From positions 496,001-560,000 of the forward strand of contig JAXMOE010000002.1 in NCBI GenBank assembly GCA_034670025.1: 64,000 nucleotides of DNA. The letters are read 5' to 3'. The stretch comes from PGYR01 sp034670025. GTDB lineage: Bacteria; Bacteroidota; Ignavibacteria; Kapaibacteriales; UBA2268. A program made the translations under genes and the position numbers. This document shows positions 36,401 through 45,849 of this stretch, piece by piece. The notes under the pieces are model-generated. The model was not told the DNA's origin. It searched no databases and worked only from the letters and a program-made list of their open reading frames with translations. Position 1 is the stretch's first letter; the number at the start of each line of letters is the position of its first letter.

Positions 36401-36722
36401 TGAAGCACAAGGTGTTTATAGTGGTACTCAGAGTTCTCTGAATAATGGTACTTTGGACTTAGTACAACAAGGAAGTTTTTCGCCAAGAACTTTCTTCGAA
36501 AGAGGAAACCCTGCAATACCGGGTTCTTTTAATGTTAATCAGTATAATCAATTCGGTGAAAGAATTTATTTTACTTCTGCTGATACAGACCAAAATGGTT
36601 TGGTAACCAGAGAAGAGCAATACGAAAACTATGTAAATGCACTAAATGAACTAACTTACAAGAATAAACCATTGTTTCAGTTACCAAGAAGAATATTCTT
36701 TGGTGCTGTAATAAGATTCTAA
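33498..36722 (+). CDS. TonB-dependent receptor with N-terminal carboxypeptidase-regulatory-like domain
   Basis: TAGGAG lies seven bases before the ATG. The 1074-residue protein has a signal peptide (1-22), a carboxypeptidase-regulatory-like beta-sandwich (about 28-105: IKGEVTDEDGNAAIGASV and GYDPIIKKVKV), a plug domain (about 125-240, including GYNIRGTRANDTQVMVDGMDVG), and a 22-strand barrel ending in Phe (GAVIRF). This is the SusC/CirA-like layout of FCB-group receptors. No STN signalling domain is present, so direct signalling to the upstream sigma factor is not supported. It is followed, 36 bases on, by a giant secreted protein rather than a SusD lipoprotein, so a glycan-uptake role is not certain. 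It may import a peptide, metal or sugar, or serve in export. Confidence 0.85.
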   Translation: MLRIALIAILSLAFVIPQSLTASIYGTIKGEVTDEDGNAAIGASVALIGTTKGANVKVNGKYVIPGVRAGNYEVKVTSIGYDPIIKKVKVSADQTTTVNFQLSMGSVELEEIVVEDTKMVNKFQVGAQSSFDEADLQRTASGGVASLVTLSSGVTNSGSGYNIRGTRANDTQVMVDGMDVGNQFTGGFGGAGTAYAPMVSSYATQEVQVKKGGSGAQFGNSMGGQVNTVVKTGRDDKYEGFLTYRTDLPSLNGSQGIGTQLIKTGNTYDLMEGGEGRKLQGDNLNNIEFGVGGPIPGLNDALKNATFYLTGRYENRQFRNSGYEYYAPTITDDNGDYLMGGENLGQLDNQRSWVKNITGRMKFGLTENVSLTVGGQLGQTSLENQGVGNLYMTDIGVIDGVENGIEERVAKINATNSDVNNVFVKLNQSFPEASAFYELRLSTTINNDVSGRRAEYGSDPSFFGGFEMLQPQNEYGLNLNGDGLTLEAADLLADRYTPLIQQRYPNDGNTSPDLLQNYAIRNPLSGYLETSPTNTFYNPYGTDRFFSGHASYGFQYRNGSYLQADGNFTKYIQGDKFEHNIQTGFEVRTYTMGYHSNPSPTTSNTVDVYSSEFGGNIYAESDSIYEVTSQEFNPLRASLYVQDQISFEGIIITPGLRVDMFNSNTVYQTENFPLPKRWETEKYADAEAKFMISPRLNASYPITDQSVFKMNFGVYYQMPELQYIYDGVNLVSRNLNTPRIGNPNIEPQRTNQYQVAYSSALTEDFALDISAYYNDIYNQLGYSYVADSEDPYFLAEVGQYGTNKGVEIDLRKRVRDNFGFRLAYTLGSVTGTSNNATSSASITFDPTSERPIIPLAPFRLGRDITHRLTAVLNFAWADEEGPSIGGINFLENAYVTFTGNFRSGVPYTLSEINGQGQLSEINALEGPGSWSIDSRIGKEFKLSDIFGEGMGSSSLELYVDIFNLTNRTEAQGVYSGTQSSLNNGTLDLVQQGSFSPRTFFERGNPAIPGSFNVNQYNQFGERIYFTSADTDQNGLVTREEQYENYVNALNELTYKNKPLFQLPRRIFFGAVIRF

Positions 36723-36758
36723 ATAGAAAAGAAATTAAATTAAATTTTAGGAGTTAAC

Positions 36759-39700
36759 ATGAATTTTCTAAGTAAATCAATTTTCATTGTCTTAGTATTT
36801 GCACTGGTGTCACAGTTTGCAGATGCCAGACCAAATGAAAAGTATATGAAGAAAAAAGAAAGTGAGGTACAACGAGACCCATTAGGTTTCTTTGACTTCC
36901 AAGAGAATACCCTTAGTAATATTGAGACTATTATCTCAAATTATGGAATGATTGGGTACGACAAACCAAACCAGAGAGGGTCAGGTTACTTCCCTCGTAA
37001 TTCACGTAACCAATATATATTTGGTGGTGGATTGTGGTATGGAGCACAGAAAAAAATACCTTTCACTGATTCGAATGGTGTTGAAGGGTTCAAACTGAAT
37101 AAATTGATTTCAGTTTCTTATGACCCGGCCAATGCAGACTCGTGGTTGACGCCAGGAAGAATAGAAGATGGTAATTTGGCAAGACAAGACATTGAAAAGT
37201 ATAAAGTTTTTATGTCAACAGATTATTCAAGAAATACAGGTGAAGCTTTTGACCCAACTGATGCAGATACTCCAAATTGGCCAGTATGGGACACAAAAGA
37301 AGACGACACTTTGGCTTATAGTAGATATTTTGGATACTATCAGTATGATGAAGATGTGAGAAATACGGAGACTTACCCCAAAGGTCCTGCAATGATTTCT
37401 GGTGAAGACATTTTCACTACATATCATGATTTAGATTTATCAAATTACGATGGTTCTCTTGCACAAAGAAGAATACAAGGTTACCCTTTAGGTTTACAGT
37501 ATGAGTTTACAATTTACTCTTGGGGTTTTGGTCAATACCAAAATTTCTTCTTCTGCTTATATGATGTTATTAATATGTCAGAAGATACTTTGTATGATTG
37601 TTGGCTAGCACCAATTATGGATGTGGATTTGGCAAGAAGTCCGTTTTTGTTTGCTGGTGCAAGAAATGATAGAGTTAGTTATTGGTATGAAGATCCTTAC
37701 TTGAACATGGCATACCAATTTACGAACCCACAATTTGGTGAGCAAGGACAAGGTTTTGGGTATTTAGGTTTCGATTTCTTGGAATCACCCACAGTTTATT
37801 GGCCTCCATTGTTAGATGATTCAGGTAATGTACAAATTGAATATATTGATAGAGATATAGGTAACGGTATTATAGTTACTGATACGGTTATAGTTCCAGA
37901 TACTCAAGATCCTGAATATAAATTTTTAAGAAAAGACTCAGCATTCTATGATAACTCCAGCCAATTGGGTTTGGTTACATTTAAGAATTGGAACAATGGT
38001 GAAGACCAAGATGGAGTTGAAACGATGTATAACTTCATTTCTGATGGAGTAACCGACGTTGATTTTGGTGAAGGCGATAAAAGATATATGATGTCAACTG
38101 GTGCATTTCATATGAGACCTGGTGATACTTCGAGAACTGTAGTATGTATTATGATTGCAACACCTTCTAAAACTGGTGATGCTGACGGTACAAGACCAGA
38201 TAGAGAAGGTCTATATACATTAGATTTATTTGCTCAAGCTGTATATGACAATAACTTTAGAGCACCTAGACCTCCTGATCAAGCAAATATAAAATATTAT
38301 AATGCTCTCAATAACGCTATTAGAATAGCTTGGGATTCGACTTCTGAACTTTCTTCAGATAGAGAAGAGACTGGACTAGATTTCTTAGGTTATAGAATTG
38401 ATAGAGCTAGGAGACCAGATTTGGATACATTTAGTATAAGTCAAATATCTCCAAATTCTGATTACCCTCGTGGTGCTGGACCTTACGGTTGGGAAGAGGT
38501 GGCAAGATATGAGTTGCCTTTACCTTTTGAACAATCGATGAGAATAATTGACAATCCTAATACAGGTATTGCTACAATTGATTCTATGTACATTGTTGGA
38601 CCTGAGTATGATTCTAACGGAGACATAATTGATACTGCATCAATTAGAGTTATGAGACATGGTAATGGAGTATTGTATCACGAAATGGAATATGTATTTA
38701 GAAATACTCGTGAATACGTCCCAGCAATAGCTGGTATAGTTGAAAGCAATCCTCCATGGGGTGAATACTATACCAAATTGGCTAATAACGACGGATTTAC
38801 TCAAAATGAATATAATAATTATGGAGTAAGACATAGGTTTGATAGAGAAAGTGGTTTATTTGACCAAGCATTAGTTGGTACAATTAATTTAGATCCAGCT
38901 AGAATCCCTTACAATCCTCTATATGTTGATTATTTCAGTTTTGAAGTTTCTAAAGAATATTTGGAAAATGTTTTAAAACCAGTTGCAATCGATGGAGCTG
39001 CTGTAAGATATGAATTGAAAGAAGTAGAAATAGATTCAGTAACAACAGGAACTGTCGAAACTTCAGTTGTAGATTCAGTTTACTTTGTTAATACTGGAAG
39101 AACACTTAAAGTGGATGGTGAAGAAAAATATATAGTTGATGGTGCATTACCAATTGATAATTATAAAGATGCTATGAAAGACTCGACTAGAGTAAAAAGA
39201 GCTTTAGATTCATTATATTCATATATTCAGAAAGGCAAGGTTACTTACGATTTCAATGATTTTGAATCATCACTTTCAGTCAAATATGAATATATATTAC
39301 CTTATATGAAGAGTATTACAAATAATCGTACTTTCTTAGATATAGGTGATGATAACAGAAATGGTATTTTCTCTTCTACAGATGATTTTGACGATACTGA
39401 GAAATTAATAAATAATACTCCTTACTATTACAGAGTTTTAGCTTACGATAAGGGTGATGCAAGTCAACCGACTCCATCTAAGTTAAATACTGGTATTCCA
39501 GGAATAAATCAAGTTGAGACTTTCCCAGAAGCTGAAGAAGTTGGTAAGAAGTTGAAGTTTGAGATTATTGAACTAGATAGTAATAAAATGAATGGACTTT
39601 ATGACTTTGAGTTTTATGCAATCAATGAAGATAGAGCCAAACAACTATTTTTAGGTGATACATTAGAATTGAGATTTGATCCACAATGGAATTTCAACTC

Positions 39701-41444
39701 TTTTGAATTCCAATCTAGAAATGAGACAGATGAGACCATAAATTCATCTCCTTATTTAAGATCTGCTACTATTAGAAATTTATCGAAAGACAGTACTTTA
39801 ATATACGCACAAGGGCTAACCTTCAACCCCAATGGTTGTTTTAGTTCTAATGACTTAGCTACATCAATGTTTGAAAATGCAGCAGTTATAACTGGTACAA
39901 ACGAGGCTGTTATTGATGAGTTTGGGGATACAGTAAATACATTTGGTGTATGGAACAACACAGACTATATTGACTTTTCTGGTAGGTTTACTACTGGCGA
40001 CTTTACAGAACAGGACCAATGTAACAACAGATTCTTCATGGGTTCTGCATACGGTACTATAGGATATAATTTCAAATTTGCTCTTGCACAACAAGGTGGA
40101 ATATATAGAGCCTCTGATATTGAGATTGTAGAAGGTGATGCAGAAACTAAGTTGTATTACTTTCAAAGTGCGTCTCCTGAAAAAGGTACTTTAACAATTC
40201 AACCAGTTGATACTATTTTGGGTAATTTGAGATTAGAAGTTGATACGGAATCCAAAGAATCAAGAGCTGTACCTTCAATATTCTTTAATTATGAAAGTTT
40301 CAATAATGGACCAATAAACGCTATAGTTGAATTTACTGGTTCTGGTACTGAAACTATAGAATTAGAATGGGGAAGAGACAGAGATGCCCTAGAAACTAGC
40401 AATACAAAAACTTCTACTTTTACTGTTGATTACTTAGATGTTAAAGTTACTAATAACTATGTTCTTAAGCCATCTGGTGAAAATAACTTTGAAATTAATA
40501 ATAAAAATGAATTTGAACACATTAGTATAGACCCAGTTACTACTGGAAATATAGTAATAGGTGAAAATAGTGCTTCCACAATTTATAAAAAAGCATATCC
40601 TGACCCACGTAACTTATCAGAAATGGGGATTCCTATTTCTGAATACATCGGTAAGTATAATATAGCTGCATTTGGTCATATAAATATTGATGAGAATAAC
40701 AATCTCGTCAGAGCTCCAAGATCAGTAGCAAGAGCTACTTCTAAACCTAAGTTACTAGACAAAAAAGAAACATATTCTGGGTTGCCACAAGGTAGATATT
40801 ACTTAAGTGGAAGTGACGGAGATGGGAACAGAGTCGATTTCCTCAATGTTATTAGTATTGCTGGAGCACAATTTGTATTTGATAATAGAAATATGAAGAA
40901 AAGATTCATAAGCGATATTAATAGATTTGATTTGGGTGAAGAGTTTAGAAGCGATGATGAACTAACTGAACCAGTAGAAGACTTTGAAGTTGGAGACAAA
41001 GTAAGAGTTGCTACTGCTGGTGGTGCTTCTGGTTTGCCTTTCCCTGGTGCTACTATGAAAGTAGTAATCAAGGATGATTCGAAAGGTGAAGGACTATCTG
41101 ACGGAGAAATGGAAGGAATCAAAGTTGTTCCTAATCCATATTACATAACTCATCAGAATGAGAAAACTCCTTATGACAGTAAATTGTACTTTACAAAAGT
41201 TCCTGTTGGATCTACAATTAATATTTATACAGCTGCTGGTAATTTGATTCAAACTATACAACATGACCCTATTGGAGCTGATTTGGATGAAGGTAGAGTT
41301 GCAGTTAATGTTTGGGACTTAATTATGAAGAACGGACTGAGAGTACAGAGTCAAACTCTAATCGCTCATATTGTTGCACCTAATGGTGCTGAAACAATGG
41401 AAAAGTTCTCAATAGTTGTTGGCACATTCAATACTTATGATTAA
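36759..41444 (+). CDS. Giant secreted protein with fibronectin III-like and sorting-type domains
   Basis: AGGAG lies before the ATG. The 1561-residue protein has a signal peptide of about 23 residues (cleavage near ADA). The long N-terminal part (about 30-480) describes a surface-type domain with many aromatic and Asp residues (QYIFGGGLWYG, LSNIETIISNYG). A fibronectin III-like unit (RPPDQANIKYY, then IRIAWD and DFLGYRIDRA) lies near 505-570. The C-terminal 110 residues (GIKVVPNPYYIT, INIYTAAGNLIQTI, GLRVQSQTLIAHIVAP) resemble the beta-sandwich of T9SS-type tails, although the typical final motif is absent. It lies between a TonB receptor and a PorV-like protein and may be a surface structure secreted with their help. 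Confidence 0.7.
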   Translation: MNFLSKSIFIVLVFALVSQFADARPNEKYMKKKESEVQRDPLGFFDFQENTLSNIETIISNYGMIGYDKPNQRGSGYFPRNSRNQYIFGGGLWYGAQKKIPFTDSNGVEGFKLNKLISVSYDPANADSWLTPGRIEDGNLARQDIEKYKVFMSTDYSRNTGEAFDPTDADTPNWPVWDTKEDDTLAYSRYFGYYQYDEDVRNTETYPKGPAMISGEDIFTTYHDLDLSNYDGSLAQRRIQGYPLGLQYEFTIYSWGFGQYQNFFFCLYDVINMSEDTLYDCWLAPIMDVDLARSPFLFAGARNDRVSYWYEDPYLNMAYQFTNPQFGEQGQGFGYLGFDFLESPTVYWPPLLDDSGNVQIEYIDRDIGNGIIVTDTVIVPDTQDPEYKFLRKDSAFYDNSSQLGLVTFKNWNNGEDQDGVETMYNFISDGVTDVDFGEGDKRYMMSTGAFHMRPGDTSRTVVCIMIATPSKTGDADGTRPDREGLYTLDLFAQAVYDNNFRAPRPPDQANIKYYNALNNAIRIAWDSTSELSSDREETGLDFLGYRIDRARRPDLDTFSISQISPNSDYPRGAGPYGWEEVARYELPLPFEQSMRIIDNPNTGIATIDSMYIVGPEYDSNGDIIDTASIRVMRHGNGVLYHEMEYVFRNTREYVPAIAGIVESNPPWGEYYTKLANNDGFTQNEYNNYGVRHRFDRESGLFDQALVGTINLDPARIPYNPLYVDYFSFEVSKEYLENVLKPVAIDGAAVRYELKEVEIDSVTTGTVETSVVDSVYFVNTGRTLKVDGEEKYIVDGALPIDNYKDAMKDSTRVKRALDSLYSYIQKGKVTYDFNDFESSLSVKYEYILPYMKSITNNRTFLDIGDDNRNGIFSSTDDFDDTEKLINNTPYYYRVLAYDKGDASQPTPSKLNTGIPGINQVETFPEAEEVGKKLKFEIIELDSNKMNGLYDFEFYAINEDRAKQLFLGDTLELRFDPQWNFNSFEFQSRNETDETINSSPYLRSATIRNLSKDSTLIYAQGLTFNPNGCFSSNDLATSMFENAAVITGTNEAVIDEFGDTVNTFGVWNNTDYIDFSGRFTTGDFTEQDQCNNRFFMGSAYGTIGYNFKFALAQQGGIYRASDIEIVEGDAETKLYYFQSASPEKGTLTIQPVDTILGNLRLEVDTESKESRAVPSIFFNYESFNNGPINAIVEFTGSGTETIELEWGRDRDALETSNTKTSTFTVDYLDVKVTNNYVLKPSGENNFEINNKNEFEHISIDPVTTGNIVIGENSASTIYKKAYPDPRNLSEMGIPISEYIGKYNIAAFGHINIDENNNLVRAPRSVARATSKPKLLDKKETYSGLPQGRYYLSGSDGDGNRVDFLNVISIAGAQFVFDNRNMKKRFISDINRFDLGEEFRSDDELTEPVEDFEVGDKVRVATAGGASGLPFPGATMKVVIKDDSKGEGLSDGEMEGIKVVPNPYYITHQNEKTPYDSKLYFTKVPVGSTINIYTAAGNLIQTIQHDPIGADLDEGRVAVNVWDLIMKNGLRVQSQTLIAHIVAPNGAETMEKFSIVVGTFNTYD

Positions 41445-41470
41445 TAAAAGAAAAACAAAGAGAGTTTAAA

Positions 41471-42499
41471 ATGAAAAAATTATTATTGATACTGTTGATA
41501 CTACCCTTGTTGAAGTCTCAAGCTGCAGATGATGATAGAATTATCAGGGCATCGAATGCGGAAAACTTCACCAAAGTAGGTGCCGATGGCGGACAGTTTT
41601 TGAAGATAGGTGTTGGTGCTCGTGGTACGGGCATGGCTGGGGCATTTAGTGGATTAGTTGATGATTTGACTGCATTGCACTATAACCCTGCTGGTATTTC
41701 GGCTCAGGAGGGAGTGACTACAAATTTTTCTCATACGGCTTGGTTTGGTGGATTTGCACACAACTTTGCTGCAGTCGCATTTCCTATTAGTTCGCAGTAC
41801 AAGATTGCAGTTAGTTTTGTAAACTTTAGTACTGGCGATATTGAAGAAACTACTTTACTTCAAGATGAAGGAACAGGTAGAAATTATTCTGTGGATGATT
41901 TATCTATGCAAATGACCTTTGCTGGTAAATTAACTGATCAATTTACTTTTGGTATAACTGCCAAATATGTTCAGCTAGCTTTTGCAGATGTTTCGAGTGG
42001 TGGGCTTGCTATTGATGTCGGTACTCAGTATGATACTGGTATAGAAGGTATCAAGTTTGGTTTCTCTGTACATAATTTGGGTACTGACCACGCTTATTCG
42101 GGCGAGGGTTTGGCAGATAGAAAAGAGAGAAATGAATTAGCATCAACTCTACCAAGTGATTTACAATACACTGCTTACAGGTTTTCTTTACCACTTACTT
42201 TTAGAGTAGGTTTTGCTAAAGAGATATTTGAAGATGATATGAATAAATTAGACGCAGCATTTGACTTTGTTGCTTCTTCCGATGTTCCAGAACAATATGT
42301 AGTTGGTTTGGAATATGCTTGGAACAATCTTGTTTATGTTAGAGGTGGTTATCTGATTGGTCACGATCAACTAGGTTTAGCTGGTGGATTAGGACTTAAT
42401 TATAATAGTGGTGGATTCAATGGTAGTTTAGACTACTCTATTAACCCTACTGCAGATATTGGTCTTATCAACAGATTTACTGTTGGTCTTGATTTTTAA
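41471..42499 (+). CDS. PorV/PorQ-family outer-membrane barrel
   Basis: A 342-residue protein with a signal peptide (1-18, ending in SQA) and the family opening GQFLKIGVGARGTGMAGAF (about 40-58), then DDLTALHYNPAGIS. This is the diagnostic UPF0164/PorV-PorQ segment, related to FadL-type barrels. The remaining sequence is barrel strands ending in Phe (TVGLDF). PorV acts as the T9SS outer-membrane shuttle that carries folded cargo to the surface for attachment; PorQ is a related protein. The gene follows a giant secreted protein by 26 bases, which suits such a role. A T-rich hairpin terminator follows its stop. Confidence 0.85.
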   Translation: MKKLLLILLILPLLKSQAADDDRIIRASNAENFTKVGADGGQFLKIGVGARGTGMAGAFSGLVDDLTALHYNPAGISAQEGVTTNFSHTAWFGGFAHNFAAVAFPISSQYKIAVSFVNFSTGDIEETTLLQDEGTGRNYSVDDLSMQMTFAGKLTDQFTFGITAKYVQLAFADVSSGGLAIDVGTQYDTGIEGIKFGFSVHNLGTDHAYSGEGLADRKERNELASTLPSDLQYTAYRFSLPLTFRVGFAKEIFEDDMNKLDAAFDFVASSDVPEQYVVGLEYAWNNLVYVRGGYLIGHDQLGLAGGLGLNYNSGGFNGSLDYSINPTADIGLINRFTVGLDF

Positions 42500-42521
42500 T
42501 TTAACTAAATAATTATTATTC

Positions 42522-42558
42522 AATGCCGTTAAGTAGTATTATTTGACGGCATTTTTTT
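42522..42558 (+). terminator. Intrinsic terminator after the receptor/PorV unit
   Basis: An 8-bp perfect stem AATGCCGT / ACGGCATT with a 16-base loop, followed by seven T. It ends just before the ATG of the next gene. Confidence 0.85.
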
Positions 42559-42560
42559 AT

Positions 42561-43961
42561 ATGAAAAACACATTTATATACATACTTTTACTTTTCTCAT
42601 TTTGTTCTATTTCTAAGGCAAAAGTTGAATTTGACTTTGTAGAATACAAATATTCTGATGGGAAAACATTACTTGAGCTTAATTATCAAATAAACGTAAA
42701 AGATTTACTGTTTAGCAAAATTGATAGCACAGTTATATCTAATACTAAATTTGGAATCGTTATTTCTTCTGCTGGTGTAGATAATATAAACCAACAGTGG
42801 GTATATACTTACAAGAAAACTGCTAATGATTCGAGTCTAGTTATATTTGATAAAAAGTACTTTAGCCTTTACCCTGGCAATTATGAATTCAAATTGTTTT
42901 ATAACTATGGTGATGAAGAAGTTGTTGCAAATGAAGGCAAAATAAAGATTAGAGATTTTAGTAAGAATAATACAGAAATATCCAGCATATTATTAGCCCA
43001 TCAATTAGAAGACTTCGATCCAAATGTACATAATAATCTTTTTAAAAAAAGTTATTTGTATGTAATTCCAAATGTTGAACATACAATTAGTGGTGCCTAC
43101 CCTTATCTCAAATATTATTTTGAACTATATAATATTGATATTTCTAAAAGTAAAACACTCAAAATTGATTATAAGTTATTTACTGGGACAAAAAAAGAAG
43201 TTTTAAGTATAACTAAGAATAAAACTATAAAATCCGAATCGATCTATGATTATGGAATGATACCAGTTGACAGTTTGCAAAATGGTTTGTACAAACTTGA
43301 TATTTCGATATATAATAATGATGAATTAATTGCTAAAAAGGATGTCAAGTTCTATATATTAGACCCCAAAAGAGATTTTTTCATATCTGAAAAGTTTGAA
43401 GGTAGTATTTCATTTGAAAGAAGCCCTTTTGCAATTATGGACGAGCAGAATATTGATTATGAATTTAATACTATGAAATTTATACTATCTGAATTTGAGA
43501 TCGAAAAGTATGAATTGTTGACATCATTAAGAGCTAAGCAGAGAGCTATATATAGTTATTGGGATGAACGTGATTTAGATACTACTACTACTATAAATGA
43601 ACCGTATTCGAAGCATAAGGAACGCCTTTCTTTTGCAAATAAGTATTTTTCAAGGGGTGATATTATGCCTGGTTGGAAAACTGAGCGTGGTAGAGTTTTG
43701 TTGAAATATGGCTTTCCTACAAATAGAGAAATATTCAGATCAAAAGGGGAAAGGAAATCTGCTGAGGAATGGCAATATGATGAGCTGTTTGGTGGAGCTT
43801 ATTTTTTCTTCATTGATAGATTTGGCGATAATTCCTTCCTTTTAGTTCACTCCAATACTCCTGGAGAAGTTAAAAATTATAATTGGTTCAATGAATTCAA
43901 CCCTGCTATTGACAACGATGGTAGTCCAAGGTATAACAGTAGCCGAAATATTAATAAATAA
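42561..43961 (+). CDS. GWxTD-domain secreted protein
   Basis: The start is the ATG at 42561; an in-frame TTG at 42543 lies inside the terminator stem and is rejected. A signal peptide (1-19, ending SKA) is followed by a beta-rich N-terminal part and a C-terminal GWxTD domain (about 380-450). The domain is marked by DIMPGWKTERGRVLLKYGFP and, downstream, WQYDELFGGAYFFFIDRFG, and the key tripeptide here is T-E instead of T-D. GWxTD proteins are widespread in the FCB group and of unknown function, often encoded with surface or capsule genes. The stop overlaps the following acyltransferase start by one base (TAATG), so the three genes 42561-45846 form one operon. Confidence 0.85.
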   Translation: MKNTFIYILLLFSFCSISKAKVEFDFVEYKYSDGKTLLELNYQINVKDLLFSKIDSTVISNTKFGIVISSAGVDNINQQWVYTYKKTANDSSLVIFDKKYFSLYPGNYEFKLFYNYGDEEVVANEGKIKIRDFSKNNTEISSILLAHQLEDFDPNVHNNLFKKSYLYVIPNVEHTISGAYPYLKYYFELYNIDISKSKTLKIDYKLFTGTKKEVLSITKNKTIKSESIYDYGMIPVDSLQNGLYKLDISIYNNDELIAKKDVKFYILDPKRDFFISEKFEGSISFERSPFAIMDEQNIDYEFNTMKFILSEFEIEKYELLTSLRAKQRAIYSYWDERDLDTTTTINEPYSKHKERLSFANKYFSRGDIMPGWKTERGRVLLKYGFPTNREIFRSKGERKSAEEWQYDELFGGAYFFFIDRFGDNSFLLVHSNTPGEVKNYNWFNEFNPAIDNDGSPRYNSSRNINK

Positions 43962-44842
43962 TGAAAACTAAAATTCAAAAATTATCACTTTTGTTCTTTA
44001 AATTATTCAGAACCTTTTTGAAGGTTACTCCTGAAGCTATTAAGATTAGTATTGGTAAATTTATTGGATTTATATTTCAATACGCATCTACTGAACGCAG
44101 AAAAATCACAGAAGATAATATTAGAAAATCTAATTTACAACTTTCTGGAAATGATGTTAAAGATATTATAAAACAATCATATCAAAACCTCGGTATCACA
44201 TTGGTTGAATTACTAACTATTGATACTTATGATTTCAACTCGCCTAATCCAAAAGTAAAATTCAATAACATTGAAGTTATAAATAGTGCTTTGCAAAAAG
44301 GGCAAGGCGTTATACTTTTATCTGGACATTGCGGTAACTGGGAGTCGTTAGCTTATTGTGCTGGTGAGCTTTTGGACAAACCCTTGAATGCAGTTGTAAA
44401 ATATCAGATGAATCCTTTTACTGATAGATACCTTAGAAACATTCGACAAAGAAGTGGTAATAAACTTTTGGATATGAACAAGGCAGGAAGAAAAATGGTT
44501 CAGATATTAAGAGATAATGGCATTATTGCAATGATAACTGACCAACGTGCTCCAAAAAAAGATAGTATAATTATGAATTTTATGGGTCGTGAAGCTCAAA
44601 CATTTAAAGCTCCTGCTGTGTTAGCACTTAAGTTTGGTGCTCCTATTTTTACTGGATTTGCAGTAAGAGATAAAAATTATAATTACTCAGTTGATTTGGT
44701 AGAACTAGAAACATCTGATTTGAAAAATGATGATGATGGAGTTAGAATATTAACCAAAAGATATATAGAGCAACTTGAAAAGTATATTCACGAGAATCCT
44801 GGTAATTGGTCTTGGCAACACAAAAGATGGCAAATGAAATGA
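43961..44842 (+). CDS. LpxL/HtrB-type lipid A acyltransferase
   Basis: A 293-residue membrane-associated acyltransferase. The catalytic HxxxxE motif is HCGNWE (His123, Glu128). Family features include KGQGVILLSGHCGNWE upstream and a MITDQRAPKKD segment near 185-195, which contacts the acyl donor, plus a final WSWQHKRWQ. A hydrophobic N-terminal segment (8-40) anchors it at the inner membrane. LpxL/LpxM proteins add secondary acyl chains to lipid A. Here the neighbour is a family 9 glycosyltransferase, which supports a role in lipopolysaccharide-type lipid synthesis. Overlaps of one and four bases at either end suggest tight coupling. Confidence 0.88.
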   Translation: MKTKIQKLSLLFFKLFRTFLKVTPEAIKISIGKFIGFIFQYASTERRKITEDNIRKSNLQLSGNDVKDIIKQSYQNLGITLVELLTIDTYDFNSPNPKVKFNNIEVINSALQKGQGVILLSGHCGNWESLAYCAGELLDKPLNAVVKYQMNPFTDRYLRNIRQRSGNKLLDMNKAGRKMVQILRDNGIIAMITDQRAPKKDSIIMNFMGREAQTFKAPAVLALKFGAPIFTGFAVRDKNYNYSVDLVELETSDLKNDDDGVRILTKRYIEQLEKYIHENPGNWSWQHKRWQMK

Positions 44843-45846
44843 TTGTTTCGCCCAATTCTAATATTCTAATCATTAATACTGCATTTCTTGGTGATGTAGC
44901 TCTAACAGCACTTCTGACTCAAAGAATTAGAAATGAGTTTGTTGATTCAAAAATATCAGTATTGACCACTCCAACTGGTGCTAATGTATTAAAACCAATT
45001 GTATCAATTGATAATCTTTTCATTCTTGACAAAAAAGGACAACATAAGTCAATTAGTGATACTGTTGGCTTTGCAAAGGAGTTGTCAAAGTATAAATTTG
45101 ATATTGTCATATCCTTACATAAATCATACAGAACATCACAGTTAGTAAAACACATTAATGCTAGTGTTAAGCTTGGCTTTGATAATGCTAGTAACAAAAG
45201 GGTCTATACACAAACAGTAAAGTATTGGTCGCATCAACACGAAGCTGAAAGATATCAATCATTTATATTTGATGATTTCAAGTCGCCTAAAATTGAAATT
45301 AATTTAGAAACTGAAAATCAGATTTATATTGAAAATATGATTATGCAGTCGGGGTTTGATGAGTCAAAAAAGACGATAACTTTTGCTCCGGGCTCTGTGT
45401 GGGAGACTAAAAAGTGGGGAAATGATAAATATTCTGAATTAGCTAAGTTAGCTCTATCAGATTACAATGTAATAGCTATTGGTGGTAAAGTTGATTATTT
45501 TGATTTGCCCAACGGTGTCATTAATATGATGGGGAAGACCTCTTTTGAACAGACTTTTCATCTATTGAGTATTGCTGATATACTAATTACTAATGATAGT
45601 GCTCCTACACACTTTGCAACCATAACCAATACACCAACTGTCACTATTTTTGGTGCAACTCACCCAATGTTTGGTTTTTCCCCTTTAGCTAACAAAAGTA
45701 CAGTAATTCAGAACGATAAACTAAAGTGCAGACCTTGTAGGATTCATGGAGAAAACAAGTGTCCTTTAGGTACTCATGAATGTATGACTTCTATAAATGT
45801 AATAGATGTGTTTGATAAAGCTAAGCAAATAATGTCTGAACAATAG
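44839..45846 (+). CDS. Glycosyltransferase family 9 (heptosyltransferase-like)
   Basis: I take the ATG at 44839, which overlaps the acyltransferase stop as ATGA, so the protein begins MIVSPNSNILIINTAFLGDVALT. That opening is the typical ADP-heptose transferase nucleotide-binding loop. The C-terminal donor domain has APGSVWETKKWG (about 180-191), ITNDSAPTHFATITNTPTVTIFG (about 252-274), and a GENKCPLGTHECM cysteine-containing segment commonly seen at the end of GT9 enzymes. It probably adds a sugar to the lipopolysaccharide core on the cytoplasmic side of the membrane. It is the last gene of the operon; its stop is 3 bases from that of the converging EVE gene. Confidence 0.88.
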   Translation: MIVSPNSNILIINTAFLGDVALTALLTQRIRNEFVDSKISVLTTPTGANVLKPIVSIDNLFILDKKGQHKSISDTVGFAKELSKYKFDIVISLHKSYRTSQLVKHINASVKLGFDNASNKRVYTQTVKYWSHQHEAERYQSFIFDDFKSPKIEINLETENQIYIENMIMQSGFDESKKTITFAPGSVWETKKWGNDKYSELAKLALSDYNVIAIGGKVDYFDLPNGVINMMGKTSFEQTFHLLSIADILITNDSAPTHFATITNTPTVTIFGATHPMFGFSPLANKSTVIQNDKLKCRPCRIHGENKCPLGTHECMTSINVIDVFDKAKQIMSEQ

Positions 45847-45849
45847 CTC

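Noticed and set aside
33498..36722. SusC/SusD glycan-uptake locus
   Set aside because: The receptor has the SusC-like layout, but the next gene is a 1561-residue secreted protein with no SusD features, and no glycoside hydrolase is nearby.
42543..42560. TTG start for the GWxTD gene
   Set aside because: It lies inside the stem of an intrinsic terminator; the ATG at 42561 begins a proper signal peptide.
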